A DNA stretch of 54,266 bases. Source: Deltaproteobacteria bacterium (lineage in GTDB: Bacteria; Desulfobacterota; Syntrophia; Syntrophales; JAFGHS01). Within the stretch, counting starts at the first letter, position 1; every line of letters begins with the position of its first letter. Positions 15,957 through 25,191 of the stretch are shown here, one piece after another. The position numbers were made by a program, and so were the translations under genes. The stretch spans positions 1 to 54,266 of the forward strand of contig JAFGHS010000115.1 of the NCBI GenBank assembly GCA_016930075.1, in the 5' to 3' direction. The notes beneath the pieces are model-generated. The model made no database searches, was not told the origin of the DNA, and saw only the letters and a list, made by a program, of their open reading frames with translations.

Positions 15957-17300
15957 TTAGTTCACATTTTCCTGCTGTTCCGTCTCGACTTCATACCAGT
16001 TTATCTTTCGCGTCATATACATCACTACAGCAAGAATTACTAAAAGCCCAATACTTCCCATTATGAGCGCATAATCTTCGAGTTGCAGGATTATAAACAG
16101 ATAAGAATATAGAATCGCCAGGATCCCCAGGATTGTGAGTGCAAATTTTGAATTGGAGACTATGGCCTTCGCATAACCCGTGATCATGAATGTAACAGCT
16201 GTGGCAGACAGGATGTAGGCATAATTAAAATGCATATGTTCTGATAAAGATAACACCAGAGTATAAAACAGCAGTATTGCCAACCCTATGAGGATGTATT
16301 GAATGGGATGAACTCTTCGTTTGTTTATTATTTCGGAAAAGAAGAACGCAGCAAAAGTGAAAACAAGGAACATAACCGAGTATTTTGCAAGCCGCGTAGA
16401 TTTCTGGTAGATATTTGCTGTCAGAATTAGCTGCAGACCGAAAGCCGATGGTGCGACCTTGTATTGAGATCCTTCCCAAAATTGCGGGTAATTCCTGTTC
16501 AGGTGCAGTATCTTCCAGTTCGCGTAAAAGCCATCTTTTTGAACCTCGCGGGTGATCGGGAGAAACGCACCATTAAAGCTTGGTGAAGGCCAATTCGACT
16601 TTATCTTGATGGTATTGGATTCGCCAACAGGAATAAAGCTTATCTGTTCACTGCCATTCAGATTAAGAGCAAAGGTAAAATTATTGGGTTCGTTCGGCTT
16701 CAATGGCCCAATAAGCATGCCAACTCCAGCGTCGGCAAGATCCGCCGTCTTGAGCCCTGGGCTGGCATTATAGACAGCGCCATTAAAGTTAATGATGACT
16801 TGATCCTGGATCCCTCGCATGTCGGTAATGCCAAGCGATAGATAGGCCTTGTCCCAGAGGATGTTTGTTTGATCGATGTTCAATTGACTCTTTGGAGGCA
16901 GTTTGAAGTTTCCGTTGAACTGCAGCTTAATATTATAGAGAACTGCCTCAAAGAGACTTCTGTAACGCACTTCTGGTTTTATTTCACCGGTGACATTCAA
17001 TGTTTCAGGAAGAATATGTAAGTAATTTAGATTAAATTGCGTTTTACCGTTGTTGTCTTTGAAAAATATCTTGAACGGGACAGTAATGAACGGGCCGGTT
17101 ATTGTCTGATGGGCACCCCATTTTTGACAAATCTCATTCACCACGGAATCTCGTCGAGACTGTCTTTCGCTTATCAGATTTTGTACCATTCCGGCTGGTA
17201 TGAGCAGCAGCAAGATCAAGATGCCGACGGAAAATATTTTTAGTGTAATGGAGCTCTTAAAGTAATTCGCTGTCTTCTTAACGGTATCTTGAGTATTCAT
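15957..17300 (-). CDS. creD: CreD-like inner membrane protein
   Basis: This protein of about 447 residues has one N-terminal transmembrane helix (LKIFSVGILILLLLIPAGMV), a large extracytoplasmic beta-rich region with CreD landmarks (RYRSLFEAVLYN, PPKSQLNIDQTNILWDKAYL, NGSEQISFIPVGES, WPSPSFNGAFLP), and about five to six C-terminal helices starting at TRLAKYSVMFLVFTFAAFFF. CreD is the envelope protein of the CreBC regulon (colicin E2 tolerance). No creABC genes are nearby. The start was taken at the second of two adjacent ATGs, 7 nt from GAGGAG. The gene is AT-richer than its neighbours. Confidence 0.88.
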   Translation of the reverse strand: MNTQDTVKKTANYFKSSITLKIFSVGILILLLLIPAGMVQNLISERQSRRDSVVNEICQKWGAHQTITGPFITVPFKIFFKDNNGKTQFNLNYLHILPETLNVTGEIKPEVRYRSLFEAVLYNIKLQFNGNFKLPPKSQLNIDQTNILWDKAYLSLGITDMRGIQDQVIINFNGAVYNASPGLKTADLADAGVGMLIGPLKPNEPNNFTFALNLNGSEQISFIPVGESNTIKIKSNWPSPSFNGAFLPITREVQKDGFYANWKILHLNRNYPQFWEGSQYKVAPSAFGLQLILTANIYQKSTRLAKYSVMFLVFTFAAFFFSEIINKRRVHPIQYILIGLAILLFYTLVLSLSEHMHFNYAYILSATAVTFMITGYAKAIVSNSKFALTILGILAILYSYLFIILQLEDYALIMGSIGLLVILAVVMYMTRKINWYEVETEQQENVN

Positions 17301-17369
17301 CATTTGTCTCCTCTCGATCAAACGCAGTGGTCACCGGCGCGAAGTACGAGCGTGCGGTGGACTAAAGAG

Positions 17370-17759
17370 TTAGGGGTTCGATTTCTCCATGTTTGAATAA
17401 CTCGCTTTCCTGCAATAGCTCGCTTTGTGAATATCAATAACTTGAACCGTAATGCTTGTTTTGAGTTGGGCAAGGCTTAACGGGAAAAAAGAAACAAGAA
17501 CAGCTAAAGCATCTTTTGAAATTCGGGCTTTCAGTTCATCACTGCGCCCTTCGATCATTTGGATGCTGAGCGTAACGAATGCTTGATCTATATCGCCATT
17601 GCCAATGAAATATTTTTCATGTTTGATAGCACGGCTTTTTATATCTCGTTCCTGCCATTCTCCAGTGTTCAATAGCACAGCATGGATCTTCTTAAAGATG
17701 GAATGCCAGGAAGGCAATTCTTTAATATTATCTGTATATTCAAAGATACAATGAGGCAT
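17370..17759 (-). CDS. 5-carboxymethyl-2-hydroxymuconate isomerase-like tautomerase
   Basis: This 129-residue protein begins MPHCIFEYTDNI. After removal of Met, Pro1 would be the catalytic base of the tautomerase fold, and the M-P-H-x-x-x-E-Y start is the CHMI (HpaF) hallmark. KHEKYFIGNGDIDQAFVTLS and an ITVQVIDIHKASYCRK end also fit. CHMI acts in homoprotocatechuate breakdown, but no other hpa gene is here, so the true substrate is unknown. It lies 69 bp upstream of the creD-like gene on the same strand. Confidence 0.75.
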   Translation of the reverse strand: MPHCIFEYTDNIKELPSWHSIFKKIHAVLLNTGEWQERDIKSRAIKHEKYFIGNGDIDQAFVTLSIQMIEGRSDELKARISKDALAVLVSFFPLSLAQLKTSITVQVIDIHKASYCRKASYSNMEKSNP

Positions 17760-17965
17760 GCAATAATCTCAATTCCATCACGCTTACGATTAATATCCCC
17801 AGTTGGTATTTCCCGACATTTTTGGCAAGCCTACTTTATTTTATAAGAAAATAAAAGCGAATATTCATAATGAAATTAACATCATTTAACTTTTACCATG
17901 GGGGATTTCCTGCTCATGAGGACTACATGCCTGGTGGGTGAAATACAGAATAATGGGCAGCAACG

Positions 17966-18061
17966 TTTGCCGACAAGCTGCCGGAGTTTCAAAAGTACCT
18001 TCTGGAAAAGAATCCGGCCCCGGTTAAAAATGTGCCTTTCCACGCCCATTGGGTCAGGCGG
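17966..18061 (+). pseudogene. Possible integrase N-terminal (SAM-like) domain remnant
   Basis: In the 534-bp gap 17760-18293 one short frame reads FADKLPEFQKYLLEKNPAP, then VKNVPFHAHWVRR. This resembles the core-binding domain of integron/phage-type tyrosine recombinases (x-F-x-x-YL...K..Y..WV). No start codon or continuation to a catalytic domain is visible. It is the kind of domain missing from the integrase fragment at 2197-2828, though 15 kb away. I see nothing else in the gap beyond AT-rich sequence. Confidence 0.3.
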
Positions 18062-18293
18062 GCAGGGATTCTTCTTTGTCATTTTTTTCGTTTGCCTCGT
18101 GAATTTCACGCTTTCTGCCTTTTCAGCTCTTCTACATATAATGCCCGTGACCGGCAATCACTCTTTCTGGCTATTGAATATCACCCGGCCGTTCCATATC
18201 GCGGGACGAATCTGACTTTTTTCCCGGCAAAGAATAAATTGTCCTGAATTTATATTTCTGTTATCGTAATGACCAAGAATGGAGAATGGAACT

Positions 18294-19868
18294 ATGACGC
18301 ATGCAAAACTCATCGAAACCATGACGAATCCTCGGTTTTATCCCCATGGGCCGGAGAAGGTCGATCTCATCCAAACCCACATATCCTTTATCTTTATTGC
18401 CGGCGATTATGTGTACAAAGTGAAAAAGGCCGTCAACTTCGGTTTTCTCGATTTTTCCACTCTGGAGAAAAGGGAATATTACTGCCGTGAAGAGCTGCGT
18501 CTGAACAGGAGGCTGGCGCCGTCGATATATCTGGAGGTGCTTGGCATAAGCGAGAACGAGCAGGGAGATTTGGCTTGGGGAAACGGGGGGCCTGTCGTCG
18601 ACTATTGCGTCAAAATGAAGAAACTTCCCCAGGACCGGATGCTCAAGCAGTTGCTTGCAGAGGGCAAAGCCGGCGACGCCGTTATGATGGAAATCGCGCA
18701 GAAACTGGCGGCCTTTCACAACGCCGCGGATACGGGCGGCAAAATCGACGAGTGCGGCGGCATTGAAACGATCCGTTTCAACCACGACGAAAATTTCGCC
18801 CAGACGGCGCGATACATCCGGGATACGATTCGCCCCCATCAGTATGAATTCATCAAGGCTTATATTTACGGTTTTATGGATAAGCACGGCGCGCTGCTTT
18901 CAGACCGGGTGGCGGCACACAAGATCAGGGACTGTCACGGCGACCTCCATCTCGAACATATCTGCGTTGCCGCGGACGGCATTGCCGTCTTCGACTGCAT
19001 TGAATTCAACGAACGCTTCCGCTATGCCGACGTGGCCGCCGAAGTGGCGTTTCTGGCCATGGACCTTGATTTCAACGGCTATGCCCATCTCGCGGAGACC
19101 TTTGTGAGCGCTTATGTCGCCGCCACAGACGATCTTGCCATTCCGACGCTCCTCAACTTTTATAAATGCTACTACGCTTACGTGCGGGGCAAGGTCACCA
19201 GCTTCAGGCTGGATGATCAGGCTGTAAGCCGGGAAGATAAGCAGGATGCCCGGAAAACGGCCCGGAAATATTTCGATCTGGCCTATACGTACGCCGCCCG
19301 CCTGGAAACGCCGACCTTGATTCTGATGGCGGGACTCATGGGTACGGGGAAAAGCGCTCTGGGGAGAAGAATCGCTTTGCACATCGGCGCCCATATGATC
19401 CGCACCGACGTTCTGCGCAAGGAAATGCTTGAGATCGAACCCTCGGAGCGCCATCCTGACGCCTTCGGAAAAGGCATCTATAGTGATGATATGTCCCAAC
19501 GGACATATGATAAGGCCCTGGAGGCTGCACGGGAAAAACTCTGCGAAGGAAAATCGGTCGTCATCGATGCGTCTTTCAAGAAACGTGCGGAGAGGCGGAG
19601 GGCCTGCGAAACGGCAAAAATTCTTGACAGGCCCTTTTTCATTGTCGAATGCCGGTGCCCCGACGCCGTCGTCAAGGAACGGCTGGAGCGCCGGGCTAAA
19701 AACAAAGCCGAGGCCTCCGACGGCCGATGGGAAATATATGCGGCGCAGAAAAAGGACTTCGATGAGATCACGGAATTTCCGGATTCCGTCCATGCCGTTA
19801 TCGACACGTCGCAGACGCTTCAGGAATGCAGCCATCAGGTGCTCGAGCACATCAAAAAACAGGTATAG
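18294..19868 (+). CDS. Bifunctional APH-like kinase and P-loop kinase fusion
   Basis: This 524-residue fusion has an N-terminal aminoglycoside-phosphotransferase-like kinase (about 1-330) with the catalytic loop DCHGDLHLEHIC and metal site VFDCIEFNERFRYAD. The C-terminal nucleoside-kinase-like P-loop domain (about 340-524) has Walker A GLMGTGKS, then LIDASFKKRAERR-type elements (VVIDASFKKRAERR) and a LID-like KERLERR. This two-domain architecture is widespread in proteobacteria; the substrate is unknown. ATG 18294 is preceded by GGAG at 9 nt; the in-frame ATG at 18279 has no ribosome binding site. The next gene starts 10 nt after the stop. Confidence 0.85.
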   Translation: MTHAKLIETMTNPRFYPHGPEKVDLIQTHISFIFIAGDYVYKVKKAVNFGFLDFSTLEKREYYCREELRLNRRLAPSIYLEVLGISENEQGDLAWGNGGPVVDYCVKMKKLPQDRMLKQLLAEGKAGDAVMMEIAQKLAAFHNAADTGGKIDECGGIETIRFNHDENFAQTARYIRDTIRPHQYEFIKAYIYGFMDKHGALLSDRVAAHKIRDCHGDLHLEHICVAADGIAVFDCIEFNERFRYADVAAEVAFLAMDLDFNGYAHLAETFVSAYVAATDDLAIPTLLNFYKCYYAYVRGKVTSFRLDDQAVSREDKQDARKTARKYFDLAYTYAARLETPTLILMAGLMGTGKSALGRRIALHIGAHMIRTDVLRKEMLEIEPSERHPDAFGKGIYSDDMSQRTYDKALEAAREKLCEGKSVVIDASFKKRAERRRACETAKILDRPFFIVECRCPDAVVKERLERRAKNKAEASDGRWEIYAAQKKDFDEITEFPDSVHAVIDTSQTLQECSHQVLEHIKKQV

Positions 19869-19878
19869 GAGGTACATC

Positions 19879-20751
19879 ATGCCGGCATCGTCGCATGATA
19901 TGTTGTCAGCAAAACAAAATTTGATCGGCTTCATCGGCCGCTATCTCGCCGCGCTGGTCACTCATGATCCATCGAGCCTTCCCCTGGCGGATAATGTCCG
20001 TTTCACGGAGAACACCAAAGAACTTCCTTTGGGAGAAGGTCTCTGGAAGACGGCCTCGGAGATTAAATACCGCCATTGCGTCGCCGATCCGGTGAGCGGT
20101 CAGGTCGGGTTATTCAGCACCCTCCATGAAGGGGATGATCGATTGACCTTTTTGGCTGCCCGGTTGAAGGTTGAGGATGAAAAAATCACCGAAATTGAAA
20201 CCCTCGTCTCCCGGTATGCCGGCTCCGACGTGGCGTTCAAACCGAAGAGCCTCAATACCCCCCATCCGCTGTTAACGGAATCCGTGCCGGAGCCGGAACG
20301 GCTGCCGCGGGATAAGATGATTGCCATAGCCGATTCCTATTTCGAAGGTCTGGAAAAAAACACAGGCGAATTCGTCCCCCTGCATGATTCGTGCAACCGC
20401 CTGGAAAACGGCCTTCAGACGACAAACAATCCGGAGCTCGGCGCGTTCGGATCGTTTAAATGCCGCGACCAGCTGCCGATTTTCACCTATATGACCTGCG
20501 TGCGCGACCGGCGTTACGTCATCGCTGACGAAGAACTGGGCATTGTCTGGTCCATGGTTATGTTCGACATACCGGGCAATGTCAAGACGGCCGACATGCC
20601 CGGCTACGGCGTTATCGAACTCCCCGCCCGGACGCAATACCCCCGGTCCATGCTCCTTGCCGAACTGTTTAAAATCAGGGGGGGCCTCATTCATCATATC
20701 GAGGCCATCTTGACGAGCGTGCCCCTGGGAACCCCGGCAGGCTGGCCTTAG
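19879..20751 (+). CDS. NTF2-like (DUF8021-type) hypothetical protein
   Basis: This 290-residue protein has an NTF2-like layout: FIGRYLAALVTHDPSSLPLA, GQVGLFSTLHEGDDRLTFLA, RLKVEDEKITEIETLVSR, then SYFEGLEKNTGEFVPLHDSC with RLENGLQTTNNP. The pattern matches DUF8021-like proteins, where the cavity may bind a small hydrophobic ligand or serve an isomerase/hydratase. No catalytic residues can be assigned. The start was fixed by AGGAGG 6 nt before ATG 19879; a much longer frame upstream only shadows the kinase gene. It is likely co-transcribed with the preceding kinase fusion. Confidence 0.65.
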   Translation: MPASSHDMLSAKQNLIGFIGRYLAALVTHDPSSLPLADNVRFTENTKELPLGEGLWKTASEIKYRHCVADPVSGQVGLFSTLHEGDDRLTFLAARLKVEDEKITEIETLVSRYAGSDVAFKPKSLNTPHPLLTESVPEPERLPRDKMIAIADSYFEGLEKNTGEFVPLHDSCNRLENGLQTTNNPELGAFGSFKCRDQLPIFTYMTCVRDRRYVIADEELGIVWSMVMFDIPGNVKTADMPGYGVIELPARTQYPRSMLLAELFKIRGGLIHHIEAILTSVPLGTPAGWP

Positions 20752-20810
20752 GGAAAGCGACATTCTCTGAGTTCCCCGCCGTTTGAGACGGTATCGCAAT
20801 GACCGGTTTT

Positions 20811-20890
20811 GTCATTGTAACGGAGGGGAGAAATCTTGATGTTGTATTTTTTTAATGACCTCCGATTCCCAACAGACGTTCGGAATGACA
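20811..20890. repeat. Degenerate palindromic repeat
   Basis: The stretch is bounded by GTCATTGTAACGGAGGGGAG and CGTTCGGAATGACA. It looks like a worn member of the GTCATT..AATGAC family. It fills part of the 395-bp gap 20752-21146. Confidence 0.4.
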
Positions 20891-20895
20891 ATATA

Positions 20896-21028
20896 AGACC
20901 TTTGAAAAAACGCCTCTTCTGTCATTGCGAGAGAAGCGAAGCAATCTCATAAGTATCCAATAATTGGAGAGATTGCCACGGCACTTCGTGCCTCGCAATG
21001 ACAGAAAACAGAGAATTTCAAAGATCTC
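20896..21028. repeat. 133-bp palindromic repeat, GTCATTGCGAG type
   Basis: Outer arms AGACCTTTGAAA and TTTCAAAGATCTC are inverted. Inner arms CTGTCATTGCGAG and CTCGCAATGACAG are also inverted, with smaller hairpins inside (GAAGCGAAGC; CACGGCACTTCGTG). A second member lies at 35898-36006. The remainder of the gap to 21146 shows nothing else. Confidence 0.7.
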
Positions 21029-21146
21029 AATATATCCAATGGCGACACAGTCACTTTATGAAAGGGCAAGAGGAAGGGGAGATTCTCGAACATCACCGTG
21101 TCTTCCCTGGACACGGGCAATGAAAATAAGAATGGAAGAATAACAT

Positions 21147-22412
21147 TTGAAGAAACCAAAATTGTTTTACGGGTGGTGGGTCGTATGGGCCCTTATTCCT
21201 GCCTGCATCGTACATTCCGGGGCGGCGTTTTATGTATTCGGCATTTTCTATAAGCCTTTTGGCCTGGAATTCGGCTGGTCAAGGGCCGAAATCGCCCTTA
21301 ACATGACCATCTATCTGCTGACGATGGGGCTTTCATCGCCCATCATCGGCAAACTGACGGAAATATTCAACCCCAGAAAAACCATTATCACCGGCGCCGT
21401 TGTCGGAGGAATATGTTTTATCCTGGCAAGCCGGGTCACAGCCCTGTGGCAGCTCTATTTGCTGTACTTCATCATCGGTTGGTCTTATGCCGCCTGCGGC
21501 GCCATCCCTGCCAGCACCGTCGTCGCCAACTGGTTTATCGACAAGCGGGGGCTTGCTTTGGGCATTGCCATGGCCGGCATATCCCTGGGCGGCTTCATCA
21601 TCGCCCCGGCAGGGGCCTTTTTCATGGAGGCCTTCGGGTGGCGGCCGACGTACCTGTTTCTTGCCGCAACGTCCTTTCTTATCGTTATCCCGCCCGCCCT
21701 TTTCATCGTCCGGAACACGCCGCAGGAAATGGGCCTGCTGCCTTACGGCGCTGATCCGCAAGCCGCAGCCGAAAAACCGGATCCGGCCATCCATATCACC
21801 GATATTCCACCGGGCCCGGAAAATCAATGGACACTGGCCGGAGTGATGAAAACGCCGGCCTTCTGGTTTATCTGCCTTTCTGTCAGCCTGGTGTACGTCG
21901 GCGTAGGAACGGTTCTTCAGCATCAGATCATGCATCTGAGCGATATGGGCATATCGCTGACGGCAGCCGCCGTCGCCCTCGGCATGACCGGGGCGTTCGG
22001 GGCGATGGGCAAGGTCGCCTTCGGGTTCATCTGCGATAGAATTGCCGCCAAATCCGCCGCCGTATTCTGTTTTGCCCTGCAGGCATTCGGCATCCTGATA
22101 TTGCTGTTTGCCGAATCCATGACCCTGATCTGGGTCTTTGTGATCATTTTCGGATTTGCCATGGGCGGGCAGTATGCCTTGCAGCCTCTGGTGTCGGTAT
22201 ATTTCTTCGGCCTGAGAAGCTTCGCCACCATCTACGGCGTCGTCTATATGTCAAGCTCCATCGGTTCGGCGGCGGGCCCCCTGGCGGCGGCATTTCTCTA
22301 CGATAAAACAGGCAGCTACCGTTATGCCTTTGCAGCCTGTGTCGCGGCGGCCCTGCTCGCATCCATCATCATGTTGAGCATCAAGAAACCCGCGGCGGAT
22401 GCCGGGTCCTGA
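21147..22412 (+). CDS. MFS transporter, oxalate/formate-antiporter-like (OFA) family
   Basis: This 421-residue protein has twelve predicted helices. It begins KLFYGWWVVWALIPAC, the OFA family start, with FGLEFGWSRAEIALNMTIYL, an R-K-turn PRKTIITGAVVGG and the central loop NTPQEMGLLPYG. FGFAMGGQYALQPLVSVYFFG is the second-half conserved region. OFA proteins exchange or import small mono- and dicarboxylates; the substrate is not known here. The start is TTG 21147: GGAAGAA is 7 nt upstream and the ATG at 21132 runs into a stop. Confidence 0.88.
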   Translation: MKKPKLFYGWWVVWALIPACIVHSGAAFYVFGIFYKPFGLEFGWSRAEIALNMTIYLLTMGLSSPIIGKLTEIFNPRKTIITGAVVGGICFILASRVTALWQLYLLYFIIGWSYAACGAIPASTVVANWFIDKRGLALGIAMAGISLGGFIIAPAGAFFMEAFGWRPTYLFLAATSFLIVIPPALFIVRNTPQEMGLLPYGADPQAAAEKPDPAIHITDIPPGPENQWTLAGVMKTPAFWFICLSVSLVYVGVGTVLQHQIMHLSDMGISLTAAAVALGMTGAFGAMGKVAFGFICDRIAAKSAAVFCFALQAFGILILLFAESMTLIWVFVIIFGFAMGGQYALQPLVSVYFFGLRSFATIYGVVYMSSSIGSAAGPLAAAFLYDKTGSYRYAFAACVAAALLASIIMLSIKKPAADAGS

Positions 22413-22531
22413 GGGCTGCGGATCAAGCATGATGCAAATTGACTTACAGGCCCCCTGATTTTATAATCGCACCCGTTTACGATTAAGGCAATTCCGTACA
22501 TAGCAGAGAAACAACAGAAAGGAAGGGATTT

Positions 22532-23287
22532 ATGAAGACATACGCACGCATCGGGAAGACCGCCGGGCTCGTCTTGCTCATATTTTTTCTTGCGGGACTT
22601 TTGGCGACGGCCAATGATTTTTCCGACAAAAAAACCGTTGCGGCCGATCGCACAAAGACCGAAGAAGAGAGAATAGGCGCCATATACGATCTGGGGGCAT
22701 GGGCCGATACAAGCGCCGTAGCGGTTCTGCTTAAAATCCTCCAGGATCGTTCGGAGGACAGCCGGATCAGAAGAAGCGCCGTAACGGCACTGGCCGCTTT
22801 GGGCGCGCCCCGGGCTCAAATCATCAACGCCTTCAGAATCGCCTACCATGAATCGGATGGGGGTAAAAATTTGCGCTATACCATTCTGTATTCATTAGGA
22901 GAGATGAAGGCCGTCGAAGCGATAAATCTCCTTTCCACGGCATTGTCGAGTGATGACAATATGATCCGTCTGAAGTCCGCACAGGCCCTGGGCACCCTGC
23001 AAAGCGAAGACGCTCTCCTTTTACTGGCCGCCCATCTGACCAAAGAAGGGGACTATATGGTCCGGGCGGCGGCTGTCCGGGCCGTCGGCCAGAGCAAAAC
23101 CGCCTTCGCGGAAAACATTCTTGTGACATACCTGCGGTCCGATCCGTCGCCGCTGGTGAGAAACAACGCGGCCATCATGCTCGGGACATTCTTCCCATGG
23201 CAATCCTCTACGAAAGCGGCCCTCCAGGCGGCTCTGGCAGACGAATCGGAAACGGTGCGCGAAACGGTAAGGAGGATCCTGCCATGA
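22532..23287 (+). CDS. Exported HEAT-repeat protein
   Basis: This 251-residue protein has a signal peptide or anchor ([18 protein letters not shown]) followed by about six HEAT-type helical pairs, e.g. [53 protein letters not shown] and [20 protein letters not shown] solenoids act as protein-binding scaffolds. The stop overlaps the start of the next gene (ATGA, 23284-23287), so the two are translationally coupled, and this protein may present substrates to, or restrain, the downstream peptidase-like protein (inference). GGAAGGGATTT precedes the ATG. Confidence 0.75.
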   Translation: MKTYARIGKTAGLVLLIFFLAGLLATANDFSDKKTVAADRTKTEEERIGAIYDLGAWADTSAVAVLLKILQDRSEDSRIRRSAVTALAALGAPRAQIINAFRIAYHESDGGKNLRYTILYSLGEMKAVEAINLLSTALSSDDNMIRLKSAQALGTLQSEDALLLLAAHLTKEGDYMVRAAAVRAVGQSKTAFAENILVTYLRSDPSPLVRNNAAIMLGTFFPWQSSTKAALQAALADESETVRETVRRILP

Positions 23288-24417
23288 AAAAAATCATCAT
23301 GCCGAAATTACCGGGTTCCATGATCGTCATGCTGTTTCTACTGACGAGTGTTGCCTCCGGCCTCGAACGGGGATCTATCCTCTATCACTCCAGCAAGGAA
23401 GACAAGATATACGGCCGGGATGCCGAACTGATTCTGCCTGATTCGATCGGTCAAATTGCCTTCCGGGAGATGAAATCCGGTCACGTCGGTCTTTATATCG
23501 GCGTGGAAAACGGAAAGCACAAGATCATCCATGCCATCCTGGCCGGCGTTGAGGAAACCGAATCCAGCAATTTCATCACGCAAAAAGACGTGGACGAGGG
23601 CTGCAAATTCATCGGCGCCAAGGTGCCGGCAAACTACGCTTCGTGGACTCAGGAGCAAAAAGATCAACTGATCCTCGTGGCCAAAGAGCAGGTGGGCGCA
23701 AGATACGATGTGCAGTTTCGTCATCAGAAAGGTCCTTATGACGACAAGTTCACCTGCGTCGGCCTCATCGAGTACATCTACGAGCAAGCGGGGTACAACA
23801 TCACGCCGGATGGTTACTACAGCGGCGGTGCGGGAGGCATCACTTACATTCAGACGTATAACAGTGAATCCACCTTTTGGCGGGACTGGTTTGGAGAAAA
23901 CACTTTTTCTCAAACCGTTGAGTTCTCCAAATTCGAGCATCCCCTGGCGTCGGCTTTGAATGTCGGTCTCATTCACGACGGCGGCCGGTATATGTTTTTC
24001 CCCTATACCCAATACCTTCAGACAACAACGACGCCCATCGCTACGGACATCCCCGTGTCGGGCGGATCGGGCAAAGACAATGATGACGATAAAGGCGGGT
24101 GCTTCATCGCCACGGCGGCTTACGGCTCTTATCTGCATCCTCATGTCCGCATCCTGAGAGCCCTGCGGGACCGCTTCCTCCTGACGAACAAGCCGGGACG
24201 CTTGTTCGTTGAAGCCTATTACCATTATTCACCACCCCTGGCCGATTTCATCAGTCGGCATGACGCCCTGAAGGCGGCTGTGCGCGTTATTCTGCTGCCC
24301 CTGCTGGGACTGAGCCTCCTGATGCTTTGGATGGGACCTGTTTTCATCCTGGCGATGTCGGCCTTCATGGTGCTTTTGTTCGGCGCTTTGCGCTTACGGA
24401 AAGCCGCCGCGGCTTGA
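23284..24417 (+). CDS. YiiX/NlpC-P60-like cysteine hydrolase with CFI-box C-terminal domain
   Basis: This 377-residue protein has a signal peptide, then a permuted papain-like fold: GHVGLYIGV (His before Cys) at about 60-70 and [15 protein letters not shown] (Cys nucleophile) at about 155. This His-before-Cys order is that of YiiX/YaeF-type enzymes, which cleave amide or thioester bonds. After a Gly/Asp-rich spacer comes the domain [38 protein letters not shown], and two hydrophobic helices. This CFI-box C-terminal module occurs on many exported proteins and is thought to anchor or sort them. AAGGAGG lies 8 nt before ATG 23284; the frame upstream only shadows the HEAT gene. Confidence 0.75.
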   Translation: MKKIIMPKLPGSMIVMLFLLTSVASGLERGSILYHSSKEDKIYGRDAELILPDSIGQIAFREMKSGHVGLYIGVENGKHKIIHAILAGVEETESSNFITQKDVDEGCKFIGAKVPANYASWTQEQKDQLILVAKEQVGARYDVQFRHQKGPYDDKFTCVGLIEYIYEQAGYNITPDGYYSGGAGGITYIQTYNSESTFWRDWFGENTFSQTVEFSKFEHPLASALNVGLIHDGGRYMFFPYTQYLQTTTTPIATDIPVSGGSGKDNDDDKGGCFIATAAYGSYLHPHVRILRALRDRFLLTNKPGRLFVEAYYHYSPPLADFISRHDALKAAVRVILLPLLGLSLLMLWMGPVFILAMSAFMVLLFGALRLRKAAAA

Positions 24418-24448
24418 CGGCAATTTATTAAAGATCCTCTGTCTGAAA

Positions 24449-24490
24449 TTCCGGCAGGGGCTGCGGAAGCATCAGCGGCCCCTGCCGGAA
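24449..24490. terminator. Strong hairpin after the YiiX-like gene
   Basis: TTCCGGCAGGGGC (24449-24461) pairs perfectly with GCCCCTGCCGGAA (24478-24490), extendable by three pairs including one G-U. It stands 31 bp after the stop. There is no T-run, so it may be a Rho-assisted or mRNA-stabilising structure, not a classic terminator. Confidence 0.5.
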
Positions 24491-24679
24491 CAAGATCAAC
24501 CGTAACTTATTGCATGAATCCTACCAATCCCGCCCGCTTCCGTTTTTCTGCGCCGGCCATGACGCGCCCCCTGAAGAATCCTGCCCATAAGCACAATTTT
24601 ACACAGGTTTAATTTGCATTAGCTTGCGTATGGTGATAGTAATCCCGGCATATATCATGATTTAAAGGAGGCAGGAAAA

Positions 24680-24967
24680 ATGGTCGTTCTTACGGCAATG
24701 TTGACCGCAGCAGATGGAAAAGGAGACGAGGTAGAAAAGTTATTCCAGGATCTGGTTCCCAAAGTATTAAAGGACCCCGGCACCGTGAATTATGCGATTC
24801 ATCGCAACGCCAGTGATCCGAATAAATTTTTTGTTTATGAATGCTATGAAAACCGCGAGGCCCTCACTTATCACGGCCAGACAGAGCACTTCAAGGCCTT
24901 CGGTCAGGCAACGCGGGGCCTGTTTGCAGGTCGCCCGGAAATTACGTTCTACAATAAAGTTGCATAA
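24680..24967 (+). CDS. Antibiotic biosynthesis monooxygenase (ABM/YgiN-like) domain protein
   Basis: This 95-residue single-domain protein has the ABM dimeric alpha/beta-barrel signature: VLTAMLTAADGKGDEVEKLF, DPGTVNYAIHRNASDPNKFF, VYECYENREALTYHGQTEHF. Relatives such as YgiN are quinol monooxygenases; others are of unknown role. AAAGGAGG is present upstream. The 263-bp leader holds the hairpin at 24449-24490 and otherwise nothing recognisable. Confidence 0.85.
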   Translation: MVVLTAMLTAADGKGDEVEKLFQDLVPKVLKDPGTVNYAIHRNASDPNKFFVYECYENREALTYHGQTEHFKAFGQATRGLFAGRPEITFYNKVA

Positions 24968-25001
24968 TTTTTTTCGCAGCAACTTCAGAAACGCATCAGA
25001 T

Positions 25002-25146
25002 GTTGTTGACAAGTTCGTCAAAAGCTGTCACCCCGGCGAAAGTCGGGGTCCGGCGGTTTCGTAACCTCTTGATCACGCCATGGCGTGACCGGATGCCGGC
25101 TTTCGCCGTCATGACGTGTATGGTGAATTTGTTTACGAGGGCATCA
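25002..25146. repeat. Palindromic repeat, CCGGCGAAAG type
   Basis: The element contains GTCACCCCGGCGAAAGTCGG and the inverted GCCGGCTTTCGCCGTCATGAC, with a central palindrome ATCACGCCATGGCGTGAC. The flank TTTACGAGGGCATCA resembles the ends of the 152-bp repeats. It lies between the ABM gene and the radical SAM gene. Confidence 0.6.
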
Positions 25147-25191
25147 TTATTGGTTAATCATTTCAAGTCTCTATAGAGAGGATACCGTCAC

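Noticed and set aside
19429-19878. N-terminal extension of the NTF2-like gene
   Set aside because: The frame stays open only across the kinase gene and is Arg/Ser-rich nonsense; AGGAGG fixes the start at 19879.
18900-19934. 344-codon minus-strand ORF
   Set aside because: Antisense shadow of the kinase fusion gene.
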